Below are positions 1 through 7,311 of a stretch of DNA of 64,000 bases, in pieces (positions within the stretch are counted from its first letter, which is position 1; every line of letters starts with the position of its first letter). The DNA is from Micromonospora sp. NBC_01740. GTDB lineage: Bacteria > Actinomycetota > Actinomycetes > Mycobacteriales > Micromonosporaceae. The notes under the pieces are model-generated. The model made no database searches. It was not told the DNA's origin and saw only the letters and a list, made by a program, of their open reading frames with translations. The stretch spans positions 7,130,001-7,194,000 of the forward strand of contig NZ_CP109150.1 in NCBI RefSeq assembly GCF_035920365.1, read 5' to 3'. Made by a program: the position numbers and the translations under genes.

Positions 1-212
1 GGCGGGAGGTACGCCACTGGCCACGGCCGAGCACGTTACCGAGGATCGATCGAGCGCGCCGCCCGCCCGATCCGCTGGCCCGTGCCTGCACCGCTGTGAC
101 CGGGTACGGCCATCCGGCTGCGGCTGTCCAGCCCTTCTGCCGGTGTCGGGGGCGGCGGCGGGCCCGGAGTCGGCCGTACAGTGTGCCGACCGTTCTAACG
201 AGGAGGGGTTCC

Positions 213-2468
213 TTGACCCAGCCACCACCGGTGTCGGGCCCCCCGGGTTCCGGCGAGGCGCCCGGCAGCACCGCCGGTGACGACCCCGGAAACGCGCCGC
301 CGCACCTGCTCGTCATGCCGTCCATCGAGGGCGCGCCGCCCCCGATGGTGTGGCCCGGGGCGGAGGGCGCACCCGCCTGGGCGATCCCCGTCAGCATCCC
401 GCCCGGGACGCGCGGTTACGCCGTGTTCATCCCGCTGGTGCCAACCACCGCCGCGGCGGCTCCGGTCGCCGCGGGCCCGCCGGCCCCGGCCTCGGTCGTC
501 CCCGCCCCCAGGCCGGCCGAGGCGACCGCCGCGCCAGCCCCGACGGCCGTCGTCGAGCCGGGAGAGAGCATCCCGACGCGGACCGCCGCGGTGACGGCGG
601 CGGACTCCGCGGCACCGGCTGCCGCGCCGTCACCGGACGCCGTCGGCGCGCCGCCGCGCGGCACCGACGCGGCACCTACCGCCTCCGCCCCCGCTACGCC
701 CACCACGAGCGGACCCGCCGAGGCGGCGCCCAGCACGAAGGGACCCGCCGCCGAAGCGGCGCCCAGCACCGGGACGCCCGCGACCGCCGCGCCGGCCACC
801 GGTGGTGCGCCGGCCGCCCCGTCGGCGGGCACCGGCGCATCCGCTGCCCGCCCGCCGGCGACCAACGTCCAACAGCCCGCCGCCGCGCCGCTGCCGGCGC
901 CGTACCGGATCGGAGTGCCGTCCGGCGCGCCGGCGCCGTACCGCGGCTACCAGCCGGTCCCGCGCCCGCCGTCGTTCCTCGACACGCGCTGGCCGGGGCC
1001 GGCGCCCACCCAGGACCGGGCCGTACCGCTCGCGGTCCTCGCCGGAGCGCTGGGCCTGGCCTTCTTCGTACCGCTCACCCGCACCGGCATCGGCTGGTTC
1101 CTCGGCTGGCTCGCCCTGACCGTCGCGGTGGTCCTCGCGGTCCGGCGGACGGGCGCGGAACTGCCGCGCGCCGACCGGCGGATCCGCGCCGGCTGGGCGG
1201 TGGCGGCCCTGGCGCTGCTGTCGGTCCTGGCCTTCCGCAACGCCTGGTGGCTGGTGACGTTCTGCGTGCTCGGCGCGCTCTGCTGCGCGACCCTCGCGAT
1301 CGTGGGCGGCCGGCTCGTCCGCTCCATCCTGTTCAGCCTGGTGGCGGCCCCCTTCGCGGCGTTGCGAGGGCTGCCGTGGGTGCGTGGGCACCTGCACGCC
1401 CCGGTGAACCCGCATCTGGCCCGCCGGGTCGTCGGGTCGGCCGCGGCCACCGTGGCCGCGCTGATCGTCTTCGGCGCGCTCCTGTCCTCGGCCGACGGCG
1501 CCTTCTCCGTGATGCTCGGCGAGCTGGTTCCCGAGGTCAACGGCGGCGCGACGTTCCGCTGGATCCTCCTCGCCGCCGTGGGCGGGCTCTGCGCCGTCGC
1601 CGCCCTCTACACGCTGGCCGCGCCGCCCGACCTGTCGACGATGGACCGGCCCGGCACGCGCCGCTTCGGCCTCGTGGAGTGGGCGCCGGTCATCAGCGCC
1701 CTGACGCTGCTCTTCGGCGGCTTCGTGGCGGTGCAGTTCACCGTCCTGTTCGGTGGGCAGCGGCACGTGCTGCGCACCGCCGGCCTCAGCTACGCGGAGT
1801 ACGCGCGCAGCGGGTTCTGGCAGCTCGTCGTCGTCACCATGCTGACGCTGGCGGTGCTCGGCGGGGTGGCCCGCTGGGCGCGACGGGACCGGGCCGTCGA
1901 GCGCCACCTGCTGCGGGTCCTGCTGGGCCTGCTCAGCGTGCTCAGCTTCGTCATCGTGGGGTCGGCGCTGTCCCGGATGTACACGTACCAGAAGGCGTAC
2001 AGCTTCACCGGCGAGCGGCTCTTCGTGATGGCGTTCGAGCTGCTGCTCGGCACCGTGTTCCTGATGATCCTGGTGGCCGGGCTCCGCTGGCGCGGTGCCT
2101 GGATCCCCGGCACGACGGTGGCGCTCGCCGTGGTGATGCTGCTGGGCCTGGCCGTGCTCAACCCGGAGGACTACGCCGCCCGCCGCAACATCGCCCGGTA
2201 CGAGCAGACGGGGAAGATCGACGCCTGGTACCTGCGGGCGCTCTCCGCAGACGCGACGCCGGCGCTGGCGGGCCTGCCCGATCCGGTGCGCCGCTGCACG
2301 CTGAGCTGGGTCGCCAAGGACCTCGACGAGTCGGACCCCTGGTACGCCTGGAACCTGGGCCGGATCCGGGCGCGCGCGGCGCTCGACCGGGCCGGGCCGG
2401 GCGCGGTCGGCGGTCCACGCGACTGCCGGGCCGCCGACCAGTTCGACCTGCCGAAGCGCCGCCGCTGA
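213..2468 (+). CDS. DUF4173/DUF4153-type polytopic membrane protein
   Basis: Integral membrane protein of unknown function, 751 aa. The first ~270 residues are a Pro/Ala/Thr-rich, probably disordered region; the rest is roughly ten or more hydrophobic segments. The stretch around residues 515-610 (GLSYAEYARSGFWQ, then YTYQKAYSFTGERL) is the conserved signature of the DUF4173 family as I know it. I chose the TTG at 213 because GAGGAGGGG lies just upstream; the frame stays open upstream to 96 without a better site. A GC-rich hairpin follows the stop. The family assignment is good, the biochemical role is unknown. Confidence 0.85.
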   Translation: MTQPPPVSGPPGSGEAPGSTAGDDPGNAPPHLLVMPSIEGAPPPMVWPGAEGAPAWAIPVSIPPGTRGYAVFIPLVPTTAAAAPVAAGPPAPASVVPAPRPAEATAAPAPTAVVEPGESIPTRTAAVTAADSAAPAAAPSPDAVGAPPRGTDAAPTASAPATPTTSGPAEAAPSTKGPAAEAAPSTGTPATAAPATGGAPAAPSAGTGASAARPPATNVQQPAAAPLPAPYRIGVPSGAPAPYRGYQPVPRPPSFLDTRWPGPAPTQDRAVPLAVLAGALGLAFFVPLTRTGIGWFLGWLALTVAVVLAVRRTGAELPRADRRIRAGWAVAALALLSVLAFRNAWWLVTFCVLGALCCATLAIVGGRLVRSILFSLVAAPFAALRGLPWVRGHLHAPVNPHLARRVVGSAAATVAALIVFGALLSSADGAFSVMLGELVPEVNGGATFRWILLAAVGGLCAVAALYTLAAPPDLSTMDRPGTRRFGLVEWAPVISALTLLFGGFVAVQFTVLFGGQRHVLRTAGLSYAEYARSGFWQLVVVTMLTLAVLGGVARWARRDRAVERHLLRVLLGLLSVLSFVIVGSALSRMYTYQKAYSFTGERLFVMAFELLLGTVFLMILVAGLRWRGAWIPGTTVALAVVMLLGLAVLNPEDYAARRNIARYEQTGKIDAWYLRALSADATPALAGLPDPVRRCTLSWVAKDLDESDPWYAWNLGRIRARAALDRAGPGAVGGPRDCRAADQFDLPKRRR

Positions 2469-2473
2469 CGGAT

Positions 2474-2505
2474 CCGCCGTCCCCGGGTCGGTCCGGGGAC
2501 GGCGG
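2474..2505. terminator. hairpin between convergent genes
   Basis: An 11-bp perfect stem (CCGCCGTCCCC / GGGGACGGCGG) with a ~10-nt loop sits directly after the stop of the membrane protein gene and faces the convergent minus-strand gene ending at 2552. There is no U tract, as is common for actinobacterial terminators. It could serve both strands. Confidence 0.6.
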
Positions 2506-2551
2506 GACCGCCGGGTCGGCGGGCCGGTGCGTCCAGCGGGTGCCGGTCGGG

Positions 2552-3361
2552 TCACCAGGGCTCGGGGATGCCCACCGCGAGGCAGCGCCGGGTGCCGGGG
2601 ACCGGCTGGTAGCAGGCGGACGCCTCCAGGTTGTTGGTCAGGTCGGCGCGGGAGAAGGACGTGCTGCCGCCGTTGACGCAGGTGCCGCCGCTGGTGGACA
2701 CACCGCCGGTGACCTTGGCCGTGGCGCAGCCGACCGTGGCGGCGGTCTTCTCCACCGTGTTCAGCGAGGAGCGCTGGTCCGCGTACTGGTGTGCGCCGTA
2801 GCCGGTCAGCCGCACGCCGGGACGGGTGACCGTGTACTGGAACGCCGCCGACGTGTAGTACGACCAGCTGGCGCCCGTACCCACGGTGCGCAGCTCCGGA
2901 TCGGCGGACGAACCGGGAACGAACATGGCGAAGCCCTTGTCGTGGGTGGTGGTGCCCGAGACCATCCGGTAGACGATCACCAGCAGGCCCTGGCTGTAGC
3001 TGCCGGTGGAGTAGGTCAGGTAGCTGCCGCTGCCGCAGGTGGTCCGGTCGGCGACGTAGCCGACGCCGTTGGCGTAGAGCATCACCCTGGCGCAGCGGCC
3101 GTCGTCGGCGGTGTCCTCGATCGTGCCGACCGTGGTGCTGGTGCCGGAGTTGTCGGTGGCGTAGCCGGTCAGCCGGACGCCCGGCAGCGTGCCGGCGTAC
3201 TGGTAGGCGGTGGGATGGTAGTAGCTCCACGAGGCCGACCAGCCGCTACCGGAGGGCAGCGCGAGCGCCGGCGAGGCGGGCAGCAGTGCGGCGACCAGCG
3301 CGGCGGCCAGGGCCGCGAACAGCGTCATCCGGGTCGACCGCCGTCGGAAACGGGCCTTCAT
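2552..3361 (-). CDS. secreted protein with two tandem beta-type repeats, unknown function
   Basis: A 269-aa exported protein. The N-terminus is a classic signal peptide: MKARFRRRSTR, a hydrophobic core, then ALA cleavage-type residues near position 35. The mature part is two repeats of about 100 residues, each with SWSYY..(A/T)..(F/Y)QY and PGVRLTGY, plus several cysteines that may form disulfides. The ATG at 3361 is preferred to an upstream in-frame start at 3403 because GGAGGACCG lies in front of it. I do not recognise a named family; an extracellular binding role is a guess. Confidence 0.75.
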   Translation of the reverse strand: MKARFRRRSTRMTLFAALAAALVAALLPASPALALPSGSGWSASWSYYHPTAYQYAGTLPGVRLTGYATDNSGTSTTVGTIEDTADDGRCARVMLYANGVGYVADRTTCGSGSYLTYSTGSYSQGLLVIVYRMVSGTTTHDKGFAMFVPGSSADPELRTVGTGASWSYYTSAAFQYTVTRPGVRLTGYGAHQYADQRSSLNTVEKTAATVGCATAKVTGGVSTSGGTCVNGGSTSFSRADLTNNLEASACYQPVPGTRRCLAVGIPEPW

Positions 3362-3523
3362 CGGTCCTCCGATCTCCACGACGGGCGGGACACCCGGCGT
3401 CACGGATCAGGTTGACCGAGGACGTCGGCGGCGGGTACCGCTGGGTCTCGAAGCGGACAGCCGGACGGCCTCACCCGGCTGCGCGCCTCCGACCGCGAAG
3501 GCCCGGCGGGCGCCTGCGGGCGG

Positions 3524-4318
3524 TCAGGCCGGCGCCGCGCCCCGGACGGCCCAGGCCCGGGCGGTGAGCCGGATCGAGCCGTCCGGCGCCACGGGCAGGC
3601 GGGCCGCGAGCAGGTCACGCAGGCGGGTGCGCTGCGGCGCCGTCAGGGAGGCGACGTACGAGGGGGCGGGGCCCTGCCCGCCCAGGAACGGCGTCCAGTA
3701 GTCGTCGACGTCCGCGAACACCATGGGCACGTCGACGGGCCGGAGCGCCACCGCCGTCAGGCCCGCGTCGGTCCACATCCCGCGCAGGGAGTCCGGGTCG
3801 CACCCCGCGAACCGGCGCCCCTCGTCCCGTTCGGCCACGGCCGGGTCGAGCAGGGCGGCGGCGTCCCAGAAGTGCCGCAGCAGCGCCATGCCGCCGGCGT
3901 AGTCCCAGACGTAGGCGGCGGCCACCCCGCCGGGGCGGACGACCCGGGCGAACTCGGCGACGGCGCGCGCCGGCTCGGGCACGAAGTTGACCGCGAGTCC
4001 GCTGACGACGACGTCGACGCAGCGGTCGGGCAGGGGCAGCGCCCGGGCGTCGCCGACCTGGAAGGCCGCCCGTCCGTCGCGGACGGCCGCGCGGGCGTAC
4101 GCGACGAAGCCCGGCGAACTGTCGACGCCCGAGACGTGCCTCGGGTCCCCCAGTGCCAGCACGGTCGACGTGAGCGCGCCCGTGCCGCAGCCCACGTCGA
4201 GCCAGCGGCGGCCCGGTGGCACGGCCAGCCACCGCAGGAACTCCCCCGCGACGGGGCGGCTCCACCGGCCCACGTACGCCTCGTAGGCCCTGCCGTCCGC
4301 CCAGACCGGGTGCGCCAT
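3524..4318 (-). CDS. class I SAM-dependent methyltransferase
   Basis: A 264-aa soluble methyltransferase of the UbiE/Methyltransf_11 type. Motif I LDVGCGTGALT lies near residue 40, an acidic VDSS loop follows, and FARVVRPGG marks the post-motif III helix. The start MAHPVWADGRAYE at 4318 gives a normal family length; the longer open frame upstream covers the neighbouring intergenic region and has no support. The substrate cannot be told from sequence. It is divergent from the 4484 gene and follows the secreted-protein gene on the same strand without overlap. Confidence 0.85.
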   Translation of the reverse strand: MAHPVWADGRAYEAYVGRWSRPVAGEFLRWLAVPPGRRWLDVGCGTGALTSTVLALGDPRHVSGVDSSPGFVAYARAAVRDGRAAFQVGDARALPLPDRCVDVVVSGLAVNFVPEPARAVAEFARVVRPGGVAAAYVWDYAGGMALLRHFWDAAALLDPAVAERDEGRRFAGCDPDSLRGMWTDAGLTAVALRPVDVPMVFADVDDYWTPFLGGQGPAPSYVASLTAPQRTRLRDLLAARLPVAPDGSIRLTARAWAVRGAAPA

Positions 4319-4483
4319 GCGGAGACGATACGACGCCCCGGCGTGCCGGGCCGACCGCAGGCCAGAGCCGGTGAGGGCTGGTGCGCACCGATTCGCCTCG
4401 ATGAGCCAGACTCGGTCGTACCCCTGCCTGCCCCGACAGCTCCCGAGCGCACCCCCGTACCCCTCGCCCGATGGTTGGAGCGC

Positions 4484-4789
4484 ATGTCCCACACCCTCCT
4501 CGCCTGGTTGGTCGGCGGCGTCCTGCTCGTGGGCGCGGGCTTCGCGACGACCCTGCTGCCCCGGTGGCGGGCGCGGGGGCGGGAGCGCCGGACCGCCTGG
4601 TCCGCCGCCCGCGCGGCCATCGACAGCGCGGCCGTCAGCCGGGACGCGGCGGTGACCCGGGTGCCGCAGGCCGAGCAGTTGCTGGCCCGCGCCGAATCCA
4701 TCGCCGCCGGGCGCGGCGGGGCGTCCGCCGCCCGGCAGGCGGCGCAACACGCGAGAGAGGCCGACCGGCTGTGGCGCACGCACCAGTGA
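4484..4789 (+). CDS. small single-pass membrane protein (possibly DUF6403-like)
   Basis: A 101-aa protein with one N-terminal membrane helix (LLAWLVGGVLLVGAGFATTL) followed by a basic, helical Ala/Arg-rich tail. TTGGAGCGC precedes the ATG. Its TGA overlaps the GTG of the next gene by 4 bp, so it heads a translationally coupled trio with 4786 and 6153. The pattern resembles short actinobacterial proteins annotated DUF6403, but I am not certain of that name. Function unknown. Confidence 0.7.
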   Translation: MSHTLLAWLVGGVLLVGAGFATTLLPRWRARGRERRTAWSAARAAIDSAAVSRDAAVTRVPQAEQLLARAESIAAGRGGASAARQAAQHAREADRLWRTHQ

Positions 4790-6156
4790 AATCGCGCAGG
4801 CGATACCGGTACGAGCTGCTGCGCTGGGCGCTGCTCGGCGTCGCCGTGGTCGTCCTGGTCGTCTTCCTGCTCGCCCAGCGGCAGAGCGTCGACGTCAGCT
4901 ACGGCCGGTCGCCGGCCGCCCCGGCGAAGATCGACGAGGGCTCGGCGGGTGAGCTGAGCGACGCGAGCGTGCCCTCGGTGGACGAGATGACCGCGCTGAT
5001 GGCCGCCGAACCCGTGGTGCGGCTCCCCGGCGCGACCGCACGCTGGAACGAGCAGCGGGTCCGCGAGGCCGCCGGCGCCGAACCCGTCCGCATCCTGGTC
5101 GCGCCGCCCGGGCTCGACGAGGACGAACGCAAACGGGTACGGGACGTGAAGAACGCGACCGTCCGGGTGATCGGCACCGAGGTCAGCGGCGGCATCTACC
5201 AGGCCGTACCCGACACCCTGCCCGGCTGGCGCGCCCAGTTCGCCACCGCCGACGTGACAGGCCTGCTGGTGGCGTTGATCGCCGCGCTGCGGGAGGCGCC
5301 CGACCCGCCCGAGCACGACGAGCTGCGGTGGCGTGACCCGACCGACCGGGAGCTGGCCGCCGTCGCCGCCGACCTGCGGGCCACCGGCCTGCACCTCGGG
5401 GCCGGGGCCACACTGACCGGCATCCCCGACAAGGCCGCGCGCAACGCCTTCCCGGACGGCGCCCGGTACGTGGCGCTGCCCGCGCAGCCGTTCGGCGAGC
5501 CGGTGCCCCGGTACGGTCCGGCGCTGGCCGAGCTGTTCCCGGGCACGCCGATCGTCGTGATGTACGGCCTCTGGATCGAGTACCACGGCCCGGCGGCCGA
5601 CGACTTCGCGGAGCTGGCCGGGGCGAGTTTCTACGGCCAGTTCGGCGGCCGGCTGAGCCGGTACGACTACCCCCAGGGCAACATCCTGACGGCGTACCTG
5701 AACCGGGTCACCGACCTGCGCTACTCGGGGCTGTTCGACCGCCCGCTGCCGTACCAGCCGGTCGACCCGCTGCGGGTGGCGCTGCCCGCCCTGCCGTGGC
5801 TCTTCGCGGGCTGCGTGGCGACGTTCCTGATCCTCTCGGTCCGGTCGCTGCGCCGGTCGGACGCCCTGGTGGTCCGGCGGGGCGACCCCGGGCGGGGTGG
5901 CACGCCCGCCCGGTTGGCCGGTCTCACCGCGCTCGCCGTCGAGATGTCCCTGCTCACCGACGCCCGCAGCGATCCGGCGCTGACCCGGGGCATCGTCAAG
6001 CTCCAGGCCGCCCGCGCCGCGCTGGACGAGGGGCTGCCGGACCGCCACGTGCGGACGTTGCTGGACGAGGCGGCCGACGAGCTGGACGACGGCGCCCGGA
6101 CGTTGGGAGTCGCCAGCTACCGCCCGCACCTCTACCTCCGGGGCAGGTTGTCGTGA
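4786..6156 (+). CDS. membrane protein of unknown function, bitopic with extracytoplasmic domain
   Basis: A 456-aa protein. One membrane helix lies at residues ~10-27 and a second near ~330-348 (LPWLFAGCVATFLILSV), leaving about 300 residues between them that should be outside the cell and a ~100-residue helical cytoplasmic tail. GTG start in a 4-bp GTGA overlap with the previous gene and the same overlap with the next one: a tight operon. No family recognised. The two-helix topology is repeated in the next gene, suggesting a heteromeric membrane complex (inference). Confidence 0.75.
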   Translation: MKSRRRYRYELLRWALLGVAVVVLVVFLLAQRQSVDVSYGRSPAAPAKIDEGSAGELSDASVPSVDEMTALMAAEPVVRLPGATARWNEQRVREAAGAEPVRILVAPPGLDEDERKRVRDVKNATVRVIGTEVSGGIYQAVPDTLPGWRAQFATADVTGLLVALIAALREAPDPPEHDELRWRDPTDRELAAVAADLRATGLHLGAGATLTGIPDKAARNAFPDGARYVALPAQPFGEPVPRYGPALAELFPGTPIVVMYGLWIEYHGPAADDFAELAGASFYGQFGGRLSRYDYPQGNILTAYLNRVTDLRYSGLFDRPLPYQPVDPLRVALPALPWLFAGCVATFLILSVRSLRRSDALVVRRGDPGRGGTPARLAGLTALAVEMSLLTDARSDPALTRGIVKLQAARAALDEGLPDRHVRTLLDEAADELDDGARTLGVASYRPHLYLRGRLS

Positions 6157-7127
6157 GCCAGTCCGTACGACGTCGGCTCGCCGACCTGTTCGGCACGCCC
6201 TTCGGCGTCGCCGTCCTGGCCTGCCTGGCGCTGGCCGGCTGGGCGTTGTGGACCGGCGGGGCGCTGGACGGCCCGGTCGCCCGCCACGTGCGCGCCTCCT
6301 CCGTGTACGTCGCGCCGGGCGTCGAGCTGGACCGCGCGGCGGCCGAACGGATCATCGGCAACCGCCGGCTGGTCGTGCTGATGTTGGCGCCGGGCGCCGA
6401 CCTCAGGCAGGGCTGCCGCCAGGTCGAGCGCGCCGCCGACGGGACCGTCGTGCTGGTGATGAGCCGCGACGGCGACGAGTACGACACCTACGGGTGCGCG
6501 CTGCTGCCCGGGCGCGACGACGGGAACTTCGGCCGGGCCTTCGTGGCGGAGATGGCCGTCAGCCGGGGCGTCGACACCTTCGCCGACCGCCCCCTGGAGG
6601 CGCTGAAGGTCGTCACCGTCAACTACGACCTGCTGGTGAAGGCCGGCACCGTTCCCGACGGCGCGCGGACGATCAGCCCGTCGCTGCCCCGCTTCCTGCT
6701 CGCGGCCGCGGCCATCGTGGCCGTCGTCGCCGGGGCGACGGTGCTCTACGTCGGTGGCCGCCGCGCGGGCCGGCTCGCGGACGCCCGTCGCCGCCGCCGC
6801 GACGACAGCGCCGACGCCCGCAGCGCGCTCAGCGCCGCCGCCGCCGTGCTCGCCCAGCAGATCATCGACCTCGACCGGTGGTACGCCATGGCGGAGCGCC
6901 AGGCCCACGTCGACGGCGCCAAGGAGACGTTCGGCAGGAAGTACCTGACGCTGACGTCGGACTACGCCGCGCTGCTCGAACGCGTGACGGCCGTGGACGC
7001 GGACGACGAGGACGCCGTACGCCGACTCGTCGAACGCGTCGACGCGTTGAGCGGGCGCGCGTCGGCGCTCACCGAGGACGGGGCAGGGCCGAAGGCCGCC
7101 TGGAGTCGCAGCGCACGTGGTGACTGA
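6153..7127 (+). CDS. membrane protein of unknown function, third gene of trio
   Basis: A 324-aa protein with a membrane helix at residues ~14-32 and another at ~175-195 (FLLAAAAIVAVVAGATVLYV), an extracytoplasmic domain of ~140 residues between, and a long charged C-terminal helical region. GTG start overlapping the previous stop. The internal segment GTVVLVMSRDGDEYDTYGC is echoed by a decayed copy just downstream at 7148-7275. No known domain recognised; topology matches the 4786 product, so the two probably act together. Confidence 0.75.
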   Translation: MSQSVRRRLADLFGTPFGVAVLACLALAGWALWTGGALDGPVARHVRASSVYVAPGVELDRAAAERIIGNRRLVVLMLAPGADLRQGCRQVERAADGTVVLVMSRDGDEYDTYGCALLPGRDDGNFGRAFVAEMAVSRGVDTFADRPLEALKVVTVNYDLLVKAGTVPDGARTISPSLPRFLLAAAAIVAVVAGATVLYVGGRRAGRLADARRRRRDDSADARSALSAAAAVLAQQIIDLDRWYAMAERQAHVDGAKETFGRKYLTLTSDYAALLERVTAVDADDEDAVRRLVERVDALSGRASALTEDGAGPKAAWSRSARGD

Positions 7128-7147
7128 TTAGTGTCAGGGGACGGACG

Positions 7148-7275
7148 GGCTGGTGGCGACCCGCACCCCGGCAGAACTGCCGTCAGGTCGAGCGCGCACG
7201 GAGGGACCGTGGTGCTGGTGATGAGCCGCGACGGCGACGAGCACGACTGCACGGGTGCGCGCCGCTCGTCTCGAC
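7148..7275 (+). pseudogene. decayed partial duplicate of the 6153 gene
   Basis: DNA here closely matches about 6367-6510 inside the upstream gene: the stretches CAGGTCGAGCGCGC and GTGCTGGTGATGAGCCGCGA recur almost exactly, including codons for GTVVLVMSRDGDE. The copy has small deletions, loses the frame on both sides and has no RBS. It marks the border between the chromosomal trio and the accessory island, so it may be debris of the rearrangement that brought the island in, or of a lost paralogue. Confidence 0.7.
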
Positions 7276-7311
7276 GACGTGCGGCAAGCACAACCCACTA
7301 CGGTCAGACTC

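Noticed and set aside
1..212. Gene at the window start
   Set aside because: The frame open from 96 has no RBS and its peptide lacks family similarity before residue 40; treated as upstream region of the 213 gene.
350..3415. Long plus-strand open frame (1021 codons)
   Set aside because: Out of frame with the DUF4173 gene and antisense to the secreted-protein gene; Arg/Gly/Pro-rich shadow typical of GC-rich DNA, no RBS or domain.
7128..7311. Left attachment site matching the CAT tRNA 3' end
   Set aside because: CTGGTGGCGACCCG is only vaguely like the tRNA end; no convincing direct repeat by eye.
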